Shown: positions 17,002 through 26,456, numbered from the stretch's first letter. The stretch is 64,000 nucleotides of DNA from Prevotella sp. UBA2754 (GCA_002353295.1 DEJG01000022.1:147727-211726), one strand, 5' to 3'. Program-made: numbers and translations. Notes: a model not told the origin generated them from the sequence alone.

Positions 17002-18294
17002 ATGAAAAAACTATTGCTACTAATGGTGACAGCCACGATGGTGGTCGCGTGTCAACAAAAACAAGGCGTTGAGAGAGAATATGTTCGAGTGCAAGATGGT
17101 CACTTTATGCGTGGTGACCGTCCATATTATTATGTGGGTACCAATTTCTGGTATGGTGCTATTCTTGGCTCAGAAGGTCAGGGTGGTGATCGTGCCCGTT
17201 TGGGGAGGGAACTGGATGAGATGAAGAGAATGGGTATTGATAACCTTCGTGTTCTGGTAGGTTCAGATGGCGAACGTGGCGTAAAAACCAAGGTGGAACC
17301 GACCCTCCAAATTGCTCCAGGAGTTTACAATGATACCATTCTTGCAGGTCTGGACTATCTCCTGATGGAAATGGGAAAGCGTGATATGGTGGCTGTGCTC
17401 TATCTGAATAATTCATGGGAATGGAGCGGGGGTTATGGTTTCTATCTCGAACATGCTGGTGAAGGGAAGCAGCCTCGTCCAGACGAAGTGGGCTATTCTG
17501 CCTTCATGCAGGCTATGGGCAAGTATGCTACCAATGAAAAGGCTCATCAATTGTTCTACGACTATGTAAAATTTATTATCAGTAGAACCAATCGTTATAC
17601 AGGTTTGAAGTATACTGAAGATCCCGCTATCATGTCGTGGCAGATAGGAAATGAGCCTCGAGCTTTTTCTAAAGAGGCCTTACCTGCTTTTGAAAAATGG
17701 CTCGCTGAGGCTTCTGCGCTGATTCGCTCTTTGGATAAGAACCATTTGGTTTCTGTTGGTAGTGAAGGTTCTTGGGGATGTGAAAATGATTTGAGCTCAT
17801 GGACACGAATCTGTGCAGACAAGAATATCGATTACTGTAATGTTCATCTGTGGCCTTATAACTGGGGATGGGCTAAGCCAGATTCTCTTATAGAACATCT
17901 GCCTAAAGCATGCGAGAATACCAAAAAGTATATTGATGAGCATTTGGCAGTATGCGACAGCTTGGGGAAACCACTTGTCATGGAGGAATTCGGCTATCCA
18001 CGTGATGGTTTCAAGTTTAGCTTGGATACACCTACCAAGGGGCGTGACGGCTATTATAAATATGTATTCTCGCTAGTGGCCGATAATGCAGAGAGTGGTG
18101 GTAAGTTTGCCGGTTGTAATTTCTGGGGTTGGGGCGGTTTTGCCATTCCTAAACACGAGCAGTGGCAAGTGGGTGATCCCTATACCAATGACCCAGCTCA
18201 AGAAGCGCAAGGGTTGAATTCTGTCTTTGCTACTGATACCACTACGTTGGACGTAATACGGACACAAGTAGACAGAATGAGTCGTGTGAAATAG
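17002..18294 (+). CDS. GH5 (GH5_7-like) beta-mannanase lipoprotein
   Basis: A 430-residue secreted enzyme with lipoprotein signal ending VVAC (C17). It cuts internal beta-1,4-mannosidic bonds. GH5 landmarks are visible: YVGTNFWYGA near the N-terminus, NEPRA with the acid/base E218, the VHLWPYNWGW strand, and the nucleophile E329 in EEFG. The overall pattern (NLRVLVGSDG, YLNNSWEWSGG) is that of the mannanase subfamily GH5_7. It has its own promoter and is followed, after a second promoter, by the CE7-GH26-GH130 operon, so it may be expressed separately from the importer and intracellular enzymes. Confidence 0.9.
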   Translation: MKKLLLLMVTATMVVACQQKQGVEREYVRVQDGHFMRGDRPYYYVGTNFWYGAILGSEGQGGDRARLGRELDEMKRMGIDNLRVLVGSDGERGVKTKVEPTLQIAPGVYNDTILAGLDYLLMEMGKRDMVAVLYLNNSWEWSGGYGFYLEHAGEGKQPRPDEVGYSAFMQAMGKYATNEKAHQLFYDYVKFIISRTNRYTGLKYTEDPAIMSWQIGNEPRAFSKEALPAFEKWLAEASALIRSLDKNHLVSVGSEGSWGCENDLSSWTRICADKNIDYCNVHLWPYNWGWAKPDSLIEHLPKACENTKKYIDEHLAVCDSLGKPLVMEEFGYPRDGFKFSLDTPTKGRDGYYKYVFSLVADNAESGGKFAGCNFWGWGGFAIPKHEQWQVGDPYTNDPAQEAQGLNSVFATDTTTLDVIRTQVDRMSRVK

Positions 18295-18329
18295 AAAATA
18301 TTTTAATTATTCTAGATAAAAAAAGAAAG

Positions 18330-18363
18330 TTTGGCAATTATTTCAAAAATAATGCTAACTTTG
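18330..18363 (+). promoter_or_regulatory. Promoter of the CE7-GH26-GH130 operon, with palindrome in the spacer
   Basis: TTTG (18330-18333) and TAACTTTG (18356-18363), spacer 22 nt. The spacer holds a perfect palindrome ATTATTT-CAA-AAATAAT at 18337-18353, a possible operator. ATG follows 40 nt downstream at 18404. Confidence 0.72.
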
Positions 18364-18403
18364 CAAGCGATTATTACTACAGTTAAAACTATTTTGTGAG
18401 ACA

Positions 18404-19696
18404 ATGAAACGTATTGAGACACTATTGCTGTTGTTGACAACCTGTCTGTTGGCTATGCAGGCACAGATCCGTGGTAGTGAAATTCAGGTAAATGTTGTAC
18501 CTGACCATCAGGATTGGAAATATGCTGTTGGCGAGACTGCAACATTTCAAATCAGTGTAACACGTTCGGCCACATTAATAACTAATGTCACTATCGATTA
18601 CGAGGCAGGCCCTGAGATGTATCAAGACGTGAAGAAACAGAAAGTCGTACTGAAAGATGGTACATTGACTTTGAAAGGAAAAATGACCAAACCAGGTTTC
18701 TATCGCGTAGATGTAAAAGCGTATGTGGACGGAAAGGAATATAAAGGGGCATGTGCGGCAGCCTTCTCACCGGAGAAGTTGCAACCAACAACCGTGATGC
18801 CTAACGACTTTGAGGAGTTCTGGACAAAATCTATCGCTGAAGCCCGTAAAGTTGATTTGAACCCAACCAAACGATTGTTGCCTGAGCGTTGTACAAAGGA
18901 CGTAAACGTCTATGAGGTGTCGTTTCAGAATATTCAATGGAACTATCGTACTTATGGAATTCTTTGTGTCCCCGTCAAGGAAGGTAAATATCCGGCATTG
19001 CTGAGAGTGCCAGGCGCAGGCGTACGTCCTTATGGTGGTGACGTATATACTGCCTCACAGGGTGCAATCACTCTGGAAATTGGTATTCATGGTATTCCTG
19101 TCACAATGGAGCAAAAGATCTATGACGATGTCTTCAATGGTGCCTTAATGGGCTATTGGGAATTTAATATGGATGATCGCGATAAGATGTACTACAAGCG
19201 AGTTGTAATCGGATGTGTTCGAGCCCTCGACTATATAGCCGAATACACACCTTGGAACCATCAAGAACTGGGCGTGTCAGGTTCAAGTCAAGGTGGGTTC
19301 CTTACACTCGCCACAGCCGCACTCGATAAGCGTATTACCTTCTATGCTCCTGTGCATGCAGCCCTTTGCGACCATACTGCTTCATTGCAGGGTGTTGCTT
19401 GTGGTTGGCCCCATTTGTTCTATTGGAACAAAGGGAAAGGACAGGAGAAAAAGATAGAGGTATCACGTTATTATGACGGCGTCAACTTTGCTCGACTGAT
19501 TACTGATCAGCAGAAAGGTTGGTTCTCGTTTGGTTATAATGATGATGTGGTGCCCCCCACAACTGCATGGGCAACCTATAATACGGTGAAAGGACCTAAA
19601 GAAATAAAGCCCTATCAGGCCACATGGCACTTTTGGTTCCAAGAGCAGTGGGATGAGTGGGAAAACTGGATGTTGAAACAAATGCATTTGAAATAA
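18404..19696 (+). CDS. CE7 family acetyl esterase (acetyl xylan/mannan esterase)
   Basis: A 430-residue secreted alpha/beta-hydrolase (signal peptide ending MQAQ). Residues about 25-115 form an extra N-terminal beta domain; the CE7 core follows (PNDFEEFWTKSIAEA, then RVPGAGVRPYGGD). The triad is S295 in GSSQGG, D381 in the NDDVVPP motif equivalent to GLxDxxCPP, and H410 in TWHFWF. CE7 enzymes remove acetyl groups from sugars; here, beside two mannanases, the likely substrate is acetylated mannan or its oligomers (context inference). The GH26 gene starts 4 bp after its stop. Confidence 0.87.
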   Translation: MKRIETLLLLLTTCLLAMQAQIRGSEIQVNVVPDHQDWKYAVGETATFQISVTRSATLITNVTIDYEAGPEMYQDVKKQKVVLKDGTLTLKGKMTKPGFYRVDVKAYVDGKEYKGACAAAFSPEKLQPTTVMPNDFEEFWTKSIAEARKVDLNPTKRLLPERCTKDVNVYEVSFQNIQWNYRTYGILCVPVKEGKYPALLRVPGAGVRPYGGDVYTASQGAITLEIGIHGIPVTMEQKIYDDVFNGALMGYWEFNMDDRDKMYYKRVVIGCVRALDYIAEYTPWNHQELGVSGSSQGGFLTLATAALDKRITFYAPVHAALCDHTASLQGVACGWPHLFYWNKGKGQEKKIEVSRYYDGVNFARLITDQQKGWFSFGYNDDVVPPTTAWATYNTVKGPKEIKPYQATWHFWFQEQWDEWENWMLKQMHLK

Positions 19697-19700
19697 AGTT

Positions 19701-20819
19701 ATGAAAAAGGTTTTTGCTATAGCAATCGCAGCAATCGCTATTGTTGCTTGTACAGGACAAAAGAAAGCAGAAGTTGAACAGACAAAGGCTCAGCAATTGT
19801 TGAGTCGTCTGGATTCTCTCCAGAAGCGTGGTATCATGTTTGGTCATCAGGACGATCCGATGTATGGTCTTACATGGGAATATGATAAAGATTCCAGTGA
19901 TGTGAAAAACGTGTGTGGTGACTATCCTGCCATCATGGGCTTCGACCTCGGAGGCATCGAGATGGGCGACAAGAAAAACTTGGATAGTGTGCCTTTTACG
20001 CGTATGACGGAAGAGGTGAAAAACCACTATCGTCGTGGTGGTATCATCACGTTGAGCTGGCATCCTCGTAATCCTGTTACAACGATTGATGGCGGCGGAT
20101 GGGCTGGACAGAAATTCCCAGAGGGAACAGCTTGGGACGTTACCGACTCTGCTGTTGTCAAGAAAATATTGCCTGGTGGCGAGTTCCATGAGAAGTTTGA
20201 AGGATGGATGCAGCGAGTATCTGATTTCCTCGCTACGCTGACAGACGATAATGGTCAGAAAATTCCTATCATCTTCCGTCCTTGGCACGAGAATTCTGGT
20301 TCTTGGTTCTGGTGGGGCGAGAAATTGTGCACTGTTGAGGAGTACAAGGCTCTCTGGAATATGTTGCAAGATAAACTGAAAGCAGATGGTTTCGACAATC
20401 TGGTATGGTCTTATTCTCCTGGTATGCAGGACAACCTGACTGCTGAGCGTTTGATGGATCGCTACCCTGGTGACGATCGAGTAGATATGCTGGGCTTGGA
20501 TGGCTATCAGTGGACTCCTGAAGAGAAAGATAAGTTTATCGAACGTGGTAAACAAAACCTGACAGTGCTCTGCGAGGTAGCAAAAGCTCATAACTTGATT
20601 CCTGCTCTGACAGAGTGTGGTATGAAGAATCTTACAGAACCAACATGGTGGACTTCAACGTTGTTACCTACAGTAAAGGGCTTCCCCATTAGTTATCTGC
20701 TTGTTTGGCGTAACTATAAAGATGAGTGGTTTGGACCTTCGCCTTCAAAGCCCGACGCTCAGTACTTTAAGGACTTTTATGCCAATGAAAAGATTTTTTT
20801 TTCAAAAGATATAAAATAG
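19701..20819 (+). CDS. GH26 beta-mannanase lipoprotein
   Basis: A 372-residue lipoprotein (IVAC, C17) of glycoside hydrolase family 26. Visible: substrate-binding GHQDDPMYGLTW, LSWHPRNP, acid/base E197 in the family motif RPWHE, and nucleophile E305 in LTECG. It hydrolyses mannan or mannooligosaccharides, releasing mannobiose in the B. fragilis-type pathway. Second gene of the operon, 17 bp before the GH130 phosphorylase gene. A poly-T stretch in the last codons (near 20796) is a possible slippage site but the frame is intact. Confidence 0.94.
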   Translation: MKKVFAIAIAAIAIVACTGQKKAEVEQTKAQQLLSRLDSLQKRGIMFGHQDDPMYGLTWEYDKDSSDVKNVCGDYPAIMGFDLGGIEMGDKKNLDSVPFTRMTEEVKNHYRRGGIITLSWHPRNPVTTIDGGGWAGQKFPEGTAWDVTDSAVVKKILPGGEFHEKFEGWMQRVSDFLATLTDDNGQKIPIIFRPWHENSGSWFWWGEKLCTVEEYKALWNMLQDKLKADGFDNLVWSYSPGMQDNLTAERLMDRYPGDDRVDMLGLDGYQWTPEEKDKFIERGKQNLTVLCEVAKAHNLIPALTECGMKNLTEPTWWTSTLLPTVKGFPISYLLVWRNYKDEWFGPSPSKPDAQYFKDFYANEKIFFSKDIK

Positions 20820-20836
20820 TATAAATCAATAAAACT

Positions 20837-22003
20837 ATGAGTAATTTTCAAGCAAAAGTAGCTGCGTTGCGAGCTCATCATGAAGAACTGCTGACGCGTA
20901 AGAACGAACCCATTGAATGGGGCAATGGTATCTATGACAAATATAAATATCCCATTTTGACAGCTGACCATACACCTTTGGAGTGGCGTTATGATTTCAA
21001 TGAACAGGATAATCCTTACTTGATGCAGCGCATCATGATGAATGCTACATTGAACTCTGGAGCTATCAAGTGGAATGGAAAGTATTGTCTGGTAGTACGT
21101 GTGGAAGGTGCCGATCGTAAATCTTTCTTTGCTGTGGCAGAGAGTCCTAACGGCGTGGATAATTTCCGCTTCTGGGATGAACCTATTACAATGCCTGATG
21201 ATGTGATACCAGCTACTAATATTTACGATATGCGTATCACCCAACATGAAGATGGATGGATTTATGGCGTGTTCTGTGCAGAGCGTCATGACGATTCTCA
21301 GCCAGGTAATTTGAGCGCTGCTACAGCTACAGCAGGTATTGCTCGTACCAAAGATTTGAAAACTTGGGAACGTCTGCCTGATTTGAAGACCAAGAGTCAG
21401 CAGCGTAATGTGGTGTTGCATCCAGAGTTTGTTGATGGCAAATATGCTTTCTATACCCGTCCTCAGGATGGATTTATTGATACAGGTTCTGGCGGTGGTA
21501 TCGGATGGGCACTCGTAGATGATATTACTCATGCAGAAGTGAAGGATGAGAAGATTATCAATGCTCGTCATTATCACACTATTACAGAAGTAAAAAATGG
21601 TGAAGGGCCTCATCCTATCAAAACCAAGAAAGGATGGCTACATCTGGCTCATGGCGTTCGTGCGACAGCAGATGGACTTCGCTATGTACTCTATATGTAT
21701 ATGACGTCATTAGAGGATCCTACAAAGGTGATTGCACAGCCTGGTGGATTCTTCCTTGTACCTACCGGCGACGAGTATCTCGGCGATGTGATGAATGTGG
21801 CTTTTGCTAACGGATGGATTGCTGACGAAGATGGTAAAGTGTTTATCTATTACGCATCAGCAGATACGCGAATGCATGTGGCTACATCAACCATTGACAA
21901 ACTGATTGACTATTGTATGAACACTCCAGAAGATGGATTCTATACAGCAGCATCAGTTGAAACCATTAAAAAGTTAATTGCAAAAAATAAACAAAATGGC
22001 TAA
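20837..22003 (+). CDS. GH130 4-O-beta-D-mannosyl-D-glucose phosphorylase
   Basis: A 388-residue cytoplasmic enzyme that splits Man-beta-1,4-Glc with phosphate into mannose 1-phosphate and glucose. No signal peptide. The catalytic acid lies in YDMRIT at D131, the same position as the acid reported for the B. fragilis mannosylglucose phosphorylase; conserved NPYLMQRIMMNATLNSGAIKW and GIARTKDLKTWERL segments and HPEFVDGKYAFYTRP also fit GH130_1. Its 3' end overlaps the symporter ATG by 8 bp. Confidence 0.94.
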   Translation: MSNFQAKVAALRAHHEELLTRKNEPIEWGNGIYDKYKYPILTADHTPLEWRYDFNEQDNPYLMQRIMMNATLNSGAIKWNGKYCLVVRVEGADRKSFFAVAESPNGVDNFRFWDEPITMPDDVIPATNIYDMRITQHEDGWIYGVFCAERHDDSQPGNLSAATATAGIARTKDLKTWERLPDLKTKSQQRNVVLHPEFVDGKYAFYTRPQDGFIDTGSGGGIGWALVDDITHAEVKDEKIINARHYHTITEVKNGEGPHPIKTKKGWLHLAHGVRATADGLRYVLYMYMTSLEDPTKVIAQPGGFFLVPTGDEYLGDVMNVAFANGWIADEDGKVFIYYASADTRMHVATSTIDKLIDYCMNTPEDGFYTAASVETIKKLIAKNKQNG

Positions 22004-23393
22004 ATCTAAATTATCAGAGAAAATTGGATATGGCTTTGGCGACATGTCGTCAAGCATGTTCTGGAAGATTTTTTCTTATTATCTGCCTTTTTTCTATAGT
22101 AATATCTTCGGGTTGTCGTTGGTAGACGCTGGTGTGTTGGTGTTGGTAACTCGTATCTGGGATGCTGTTAGTGACCCGATGATGGGTGTTATCTCTGACC
22201 GTACTAATACAAAATGGGGTAAATATCGTCCCTATTTGTTATGGATTGCCCCGTTTTTCTCTATCTGCGGTATTCTGTTGTTCACAACACCGGATTTGAA
22301 CTATGGTGGTAAGTTGATTTGGGCCTATGTCACCTATATCCTCATGATGACGGTATATACGGGTATCAATGTTCCGTATGGTGCAATGCTGGGTGTGATG
22401 ACAGATGATACAAATGAAAAAACGGTATTTTCTTCTTTCCGTATGTTCTTTGCTTATGGAGGCTCGTTCATCTCGCTCTTCTTATGGGAACCTTTGACCA
22501 ATCTGATGGGTGGTTACAATACACCAAAAGGTTGGTTCTGGGCTATGGTGGTTATTGCAGCCGCTTGCTTCGTGATGTTCATTCTTTGCTTCGTGATGAC
22601 GAAGGAACATTTGAAGACTGTTTCTACAGTAAGCGTTGGTAGTGACTTCAAGGCTTTGCTCTCAAACAAACCTTGGTGGTTGCTTATTGGTGCTGCACTT
22701 TGCTTTAATCTTTTTAATACCGTTCGTGGTGCAACAGTAGCATATTTCTTCCAGGATATTATAGGTAGCAATGTTAATTTGGTGTTCTTTGGATTGATGT
22801 TTGCCTTCTATGCGGGATTATTCCTTGGTGTAGGTGAGGTGTCTAACATGGTGGGCGTTGCCTCCTGTGTGCCTATTTCTGGCCGATTAGGTAAGAAGAC
22901 TACCTTTATTCTGGTGAATGGCTCACTTGTTGTATTGAGTATTTTGTTCTACTTTATTCCTTGTACGCCAACAGGTTATTGGATGATGTTAATCTTCCAG
23001 ATTCTGATTTCTATTTTGACAGGTATTATGTCTCCGTTGGTTTGGAGTATGTATGCCGATGTTAGTGACTATGCAGAGCTGGAATTCAAGACAGCTTCCA
23101 CAGGCTTGATATTCTCATCTAGCTCTATGGCTCAGAAGTTTGGTGGTGCTATAGGTGGTGCTGCAGTTCTCTGGTTGTTGGATGGATTTGGCTATATTAC
23201 TGATGCCACCCAGTTAGCACGAGGAATCGTACAACCAGCTGAGGCTATTACTTGTTTGCGGTGGCTGATGAGCTTCATTCCAGCGTGTGTTGCGTTACTC
23301 TCTATGTGTGTGGTGTGGTTCTATCCACTTACTACTGAACGCGTTAATGAAATTAATGCAGAATTGAAGAAAATTCGTGCAATAGAAGATTAA
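21996..23393 (+). CDS. GPH-family sugar:cation symporter (mannobiose importer)
   Basis: A 465-residue protein with about 12 membrane helices and GPH/MelB-like signatures: KIGYGFGDMSSSMFWK near the N-terminus, RIWDAVSDPMMGVISDRT with the cation-site Asp pair, and WGKYRPYLLW. Position between the phosphorylase and the epimerase matches the B. fragilis mannan cluster, where a symporter of this type is thought to import mannobiose. ATG 21996 is chosen; an upstream in-frame ATG at 21978 would extend the overlap with the phosphorylase gene. Confidence 0.9.
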   Translation: MAKSKLSEKIGYGFGDMSSSMFWKIFSYYLPFFYSNIFGLSLVDAGVLVLVTRIWDAVSDPMMGVISDRTNTKWGKYRPYLLWIAPFFSICGILLFTTPDLNYGGKLIWAYVTYILMMTVYTGINVPYGAMLGVMTDDTNEKTVFSSFRMFFAYGGSFISLFLWEPLTNLMGGYNTPKGWFWAMVVIAAACFVMFILCFVMTKEHLKTVSTVSVGSDFKALLSNKPWWLLIGAALCFNLFNTVRGATVAYFFQDIIGSNVNLVFFGLMFAFYAGLFLGVGEVSNMVGVASCVPISGRLGKKTTFILVNGSLVVLSILFYFIPCTPTGYWMMLIFQILISILTGIMSPLVWSMYADVSDYAELEFKTASTGLIFSSSSMAQKFGGAIGGAAVLWLLDGFGYITDATQLARGIVQPAEAITCLRWLMSFIPACVALLSMCVVWFYPLTTERVNEINAELKKIRAIED

Positions 23394-23395
23394 TT

Positions 23396-24586
23396 ATGGG
23401 TATAGAAACCATGAAACAAGAAATGCAGGATGTTGTGGAGAACAATATCCTGCACTTTTGGCTTAGTAAAATGGTAGACCACGAGAATGGTGGATTCTAC
23501 GGACGTATTGATGGAAAAGAGGTGTTGCATCCAGAAGCAGAGAAAGGAGCTATTCTCAATGCACGTATCCTGTGGTCTTTCTCTGCAGCATATCGGGTGT
23601 TGAAAAATCCTGAGTATCTGAAAATGGCCACGTATGCCAAGGATTATTTTATTACTCACTTCCTGGATGAGGAATATGGGGGCGTTTATTGGAGTCTAGA
23701 CTATAAAGGAATCCCTCTGAATACGCGTAAACAATTTTATGCCATAGGGTTTGCTCTTTATGGAATGTCTGAGTATGCACGTGCTACAGGCGATAAGGAG
23801 GCTTTGGAAATAGCTATAAAGCTTTTTGATTGTATTGAAGAGCATGCGCTGGATCCTGTGAATAATGGATATATAGAGGCTATGACTCGTGATTGGCAAC
23901 CCATCGCAGACATGCGTCTTTCTGAGTTGGATGCTAATTATCCCAAATCGCAAAATACTCATCTGCATATTATAGAGCCTTATGCCAATCTGTATCGTGT
24001 ATGGAAAAATGCACGATTAGAGAAAGCTTTGCGTAATATCATCAATATTTTCACAGACAAGATTTTAAACCCTGAAACCCATCATCTTGACCTCTTCTTT
24101 GAAATGGATTGGACGCGTGGTGCAGGACATTTAGAAAGTTATGGTCATGATATCGAGTGTTCTTGGTTGATGCACGAAGCTGCTTTGGTTTTGGGCGACG
24201 AAGATGTGTTGTCAAAGATGGAACCTATTGTACAAGCTGTAGCAAAGGCTTCTGAAAAAGGGTTGCGTCCAGACGGTTCGATGATACATGAGGCAAATCT
24301 TGATACGGGCCATGTGGATGATGACCTGCATTGGTGGGTGCAGGCCGAAAATGTGGTTGGGTGGATGAATATCTACCAGCATTTTAACGACCAACAAGCA
24401 CTTCTGCATGCAGAGCGTTGTTGGCAATATATCAAGGATAATTTGATAGATTATGAGCACGGAGAGTGGCATTGGAGTCGCCATCCTGATGGATCTTTAA
24501 ATACAGTGGACGACAAAGCAGGCTTTTGGAAGTGTCCTTATCATAATAGTCGTATGTGTTTAGAAGTTATAGAACGTTTTAGATAG
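23396..24586 (+). CDS. Mannobiose 2-epimerase / cellobiose 2-epimerase (AGE family)
   Basis: A 396-residue (alpha/alpha)6-barrel epimerase of the N-acylglucosamine 2-epimerase superfamily. It converts beta-1,4-mannobiose to mannosylglucose, the substrate of the neighbouring phosphorylase. Conserved pieces: WLSKMVDHENGGFYGRIDG, NARILWSFSAAYR, NTHLHIIEPYANLYR, and the active-site stretches GHDIECSWLMHEAA and HWWVQAENVVGW with catalytic His candidates, ending in GFWKCPYHNSRMCLE. Starts 2 bp after the symporter stop and ends 1 bp before the phosphatase gene. Confidence 0.93.
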   Translation: MGIETMKQEMQDVVENNILHFWLSKMVDHENGGFYGRIDGKEVLHPEAEKGAILNARILWSFSAAYRVLKNPEYLKMATYAKDYFITHFLDEEYGGVYWSLDYKGIPLNTRKQFYAIGFALYGMSEYARATGDKEALEIAIKLFDCIEEHALDPVNNGYIEAMTRDWQPIADMRLSELDANYPKSQNTHLHIIEPYANLYRVWKNARLEKALRNIINIFTDKILNPETHHLDLFFEMDWTRGAGHLESYGHDIECSWLMHEAALVLGDEDVLSKMEPIVQAVAKASEKGLRPDGSMIHEANLDTGHVDDDLHWWVQAENVVGWMNIYQHFNDQQALLHAERCWQYIKDNLIDYEHGEWHWSRHPDGSLNTVDDKAGFWKCPYHNSRMCLEVIERFR

Positions 24587-24587
24587 T

Positions 24588-26099
24588 ATGAAAAAAATAT
24601 TCCTAATGATAGTGCTGATGCTCGTAGTTTTTCGTGTGTCAGCAGGTAATGATCGTCCTCAGTTTGGAGAACAACCTAAACTGGTTGTAGGTATTGTAGT
24701 AGATCAGATGCGATGGGATTATCTTTCTTACTATTATAATAGGTTCACGCGTGAAGGATTCCGAAAGATGATAGATGAAGGATATAGTTTTGATAATTGT
24801 TTGATTAACTATATTCCAACGATTACTGCTATAGGGCATGCAAGCGTTTATACAGGAACAACTCCAGCCTTTCATGGTATATGTGGAAATACCTTTTTTA
24901 TAGATGGGAAACGTACTTATTGTTGTGGTGATAGTGCGGTGTCAACGGTGGGAACGGACAATAAGTGGGTTGGTAAAATGTCACCAGTCAATTTGTTATC
25001 TACTACAATTGGTGACCAACTGCGTCTGCATACCGATTTTCGTTCCAAGGTAATTGGTATATCTTATAAGGATCGTGCTGCAATTCTGCCCGTTGGTCAT
25101 TCTGCAAATGCTGCTTATTGGCTTGACTTGAAAAACGGACAGTTTGTTACTAGTACCTATTATATGAATGATTTGCCCCAGTGGGCTAAGGATGTGAACA
25201 AACAGATGGCCCAAAACGATCAATTGAAAAAACTAGGTGTAGATGTTGGACTTTCTCCTTTGACTGGTACTTTGATAGTTGATATGGCTATCGCTGCGAT
25301 AAAAGGAGAAAAATTGGGGCAGGGTGATGTGCCGGATATGTTGTGTGTTAGCTTTTCTCATACGGATGTGATAGGACATAAATGGAGTCCTAAGAGTCCA
25401 CAGATTGATGAGGCCTATCTGGAATTGGATAAGGATATTGCCCGCTTCTTTAATAGTCTGGATGAACTTGTTGGTAAAGGTAATTATTTTGTTTTTCTCA
25501 CAGCCGATCATGGTGCCGTGCATAATTCACAGTATATGTTGGATCATCACCTGCATGCGGGAAATTGGCTTTCTGAACCATTGAGGAAAGAGTTGGATCA
25601 ATATATCGTTAATCGCTTGGGTAATACAAAATCTGTTATCCGTGGAATTATTGACTATCGGGTGTTCTTAGATAAGGGAAGTATTCGAGAACAAGGACTC
25701 GACTATCAAAGTGTTAAAGAGGTAATTATAGAATTCCTACAGCAGTCTCCACACCTCTCATTTGTAGTCGATTGTGAGAAAATTGCTTCTTCTTCTATTC
25801 CACCAGTGATTCGTGATCGAATGTTATTAGGCTACAACTATCATCGAAGTGGTGAAATCTTTATAGTGCCAGAACCAGGCTATTATGAGTTTGGCTCGTG
25901 GTCATCACCTGTCGGTACTACGCATGGAGAATGGAATCCATATGATTCTCATATACCCTTGCTTTTCTATGGATGGCATATTCCGCATGGAAACCATGCT
26001 CCAGAAGTCTACATTACCGACATTGCTCCGACGGTTTGTTCGTTGATACATATTCAACAACCTAATGCATGTATAGGCAATTCTTTGGTATTTGATTGA
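24588..26099 (+). CDS. PafA-like alkaline phosphatase
   Basis: A 503-residue secreted metal-dependent phosphatase with a signal peptide ending RVSA. It resembles the calcium-independent PafA phosphatase of Bacteroidota: VVGIVVDQMRWDYL (metal Asp), the nucleophile Thr in PTITAIGHASVYTG, the KDR motif (SYKDRAAILPVGH) that distinguishes PafA, and metal ligands in SHTDVIGH, LTADHGA and THG. Last gene of the mannan operon; a link to mannose 1-phosphate or phosphate supply for the phosphorylase is possible but inferred. Confidence 0.87.
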   Translation: MKKIFLMIVLMLVVFRVSAGNDRPQFGEQPKLVVGIVVDQMRWDYLSYYYNRFTREGFRKMIDEGYSFDNCLINYIPTITAIGHASVYTGTTPAFHGICGNTFFIDGKRTYCCGDSAVSTVGTDNKWVGKMSPVNLLSTTIGDQLRLHTDFRSKVIGISYKDRAAILPVGHSANAAYWLDLKNGQFVTSTYYMNDLPQWAKDVNKQMAQNDQLKKLGVDVGLSPLTGTLIVDMAIAAIKGEKLGQGDVPDMLCVSFSHTDVIGHKWSPKSPQIDEAYLELDKDIARFFNSLDELVGKGNYFVFLTADHGAVHNSQYMLDHHLHAGNWLSEPLRKELDQYIVNRLGNTKSVIRGIIDYRVFLDKGSIREQGLDYQSVKEVIIEFLQQSPHLSFVVDCEKIASSSIPPVIRDRMLLGYNYHRSGEIFIVPEPGYYEFGSWSSPVGTTHGEWNPYDSHIPLLFYGWHIPHGNHAPEVYITDIAPTVCSLIHIQQPNACIGNSLVFD

Positions 26100-26152
26100 T
26101 TTTGCAAAAACAATTTCTACAATAATGTGCTGATATATTGGAATTTATTCCG

Positions 26153-26160
26153 TACCTTTG
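26153..26160 (+). promoter_or_regulatory. -7 element upstream of the small HTH gene
   Basis: TACCTTTG, 45 nt before ATG 26206; the -33 is weak (TTG at 26138-26140, only 12 nt away). Confidence 0.5.
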
Positions 26161-26205
26161 CCGACGAAATGTTAAAGAGTGATTAACCAACACCGACAGA
26201 GACAG

Positions 26206-26418
26206 ATGAATATAGGTAAGCACATCGAAGAAGTTCTCAGGAAGCAGAACAAATCTGCGGCCTGGTTAGCATCGCAAATCCCATGCGAGCGTACAAATGT
26301 TTATAACATTTTTAAGCGCAAAAGTTTGGACGTACGCTTATTAATGCGTATCAGTGTAATTTTGGAGTACGACTTCTTTAAGGAATTGTCCGAAGAAGCA
26401 TTTCCTCAAAGCAAATAA
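26206..26418 (+). CDS. Small XRE-like helix-turn-helix protein
   Basis: A 70-residue protein that is almost only a Cro/C1-type HTH: GKHIEEVLRKQNKSAAWLASQIPCERTNVYNIFKRKSLDVRLLMRIS. Such short HTH proteins are common in Bacteroidota and of unknown target. The in-frame GTG at 26179 was rejected in favour of ATG 26206, which begins the HTH cleanly and leaves room for a leader. It has its own promoter and a terminator 3 nt after the stop, so it is a one-gene unit between the mannan operon and nuo. Confidence 0.75.
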   Translation: MNIGKHIEEVLRKQNKSAAWLASQIPCERTNVYNIFKRKSLDVRLLMRISVILEYDFFKELSEEAFPQSK

Positions 26419-26420
26419 TT

Positions 26421-26456
26421 AAAGCCGTTGCCTAAAAAGGTAACGGCTTTTATTTT
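26421..26456 (+). terminator. Intrinsic terminator after the small HTH gene
   Basis: A 12-bp stem (AAAGCCGTTGCC / GGTAACGGCTTT, one G-T pair) with a TAAAAA loop, followed by a T-rich run. Confidence 0.88.

Noticed and set aside
19596..20591. 331-codon open frame on the minus strand across the GH26 gene
   Set aside because: Antisense shadow of a well-supported GH26 gene; no signal, domain or promoter, and composition follows the sense codons.
20790..20805. Frameshift at the poly-T near the end of GH26
   Set aside because: The frame stays open to a normal stop and the catalytic domain is already complete.
20777..21613. 278-codon minus-strand open frame over the GH130 gene
   Set aside because: Antisense to a gene with a conserved catalytic residue; translation is rich in His/Ile/Cys with no recognisable domain.
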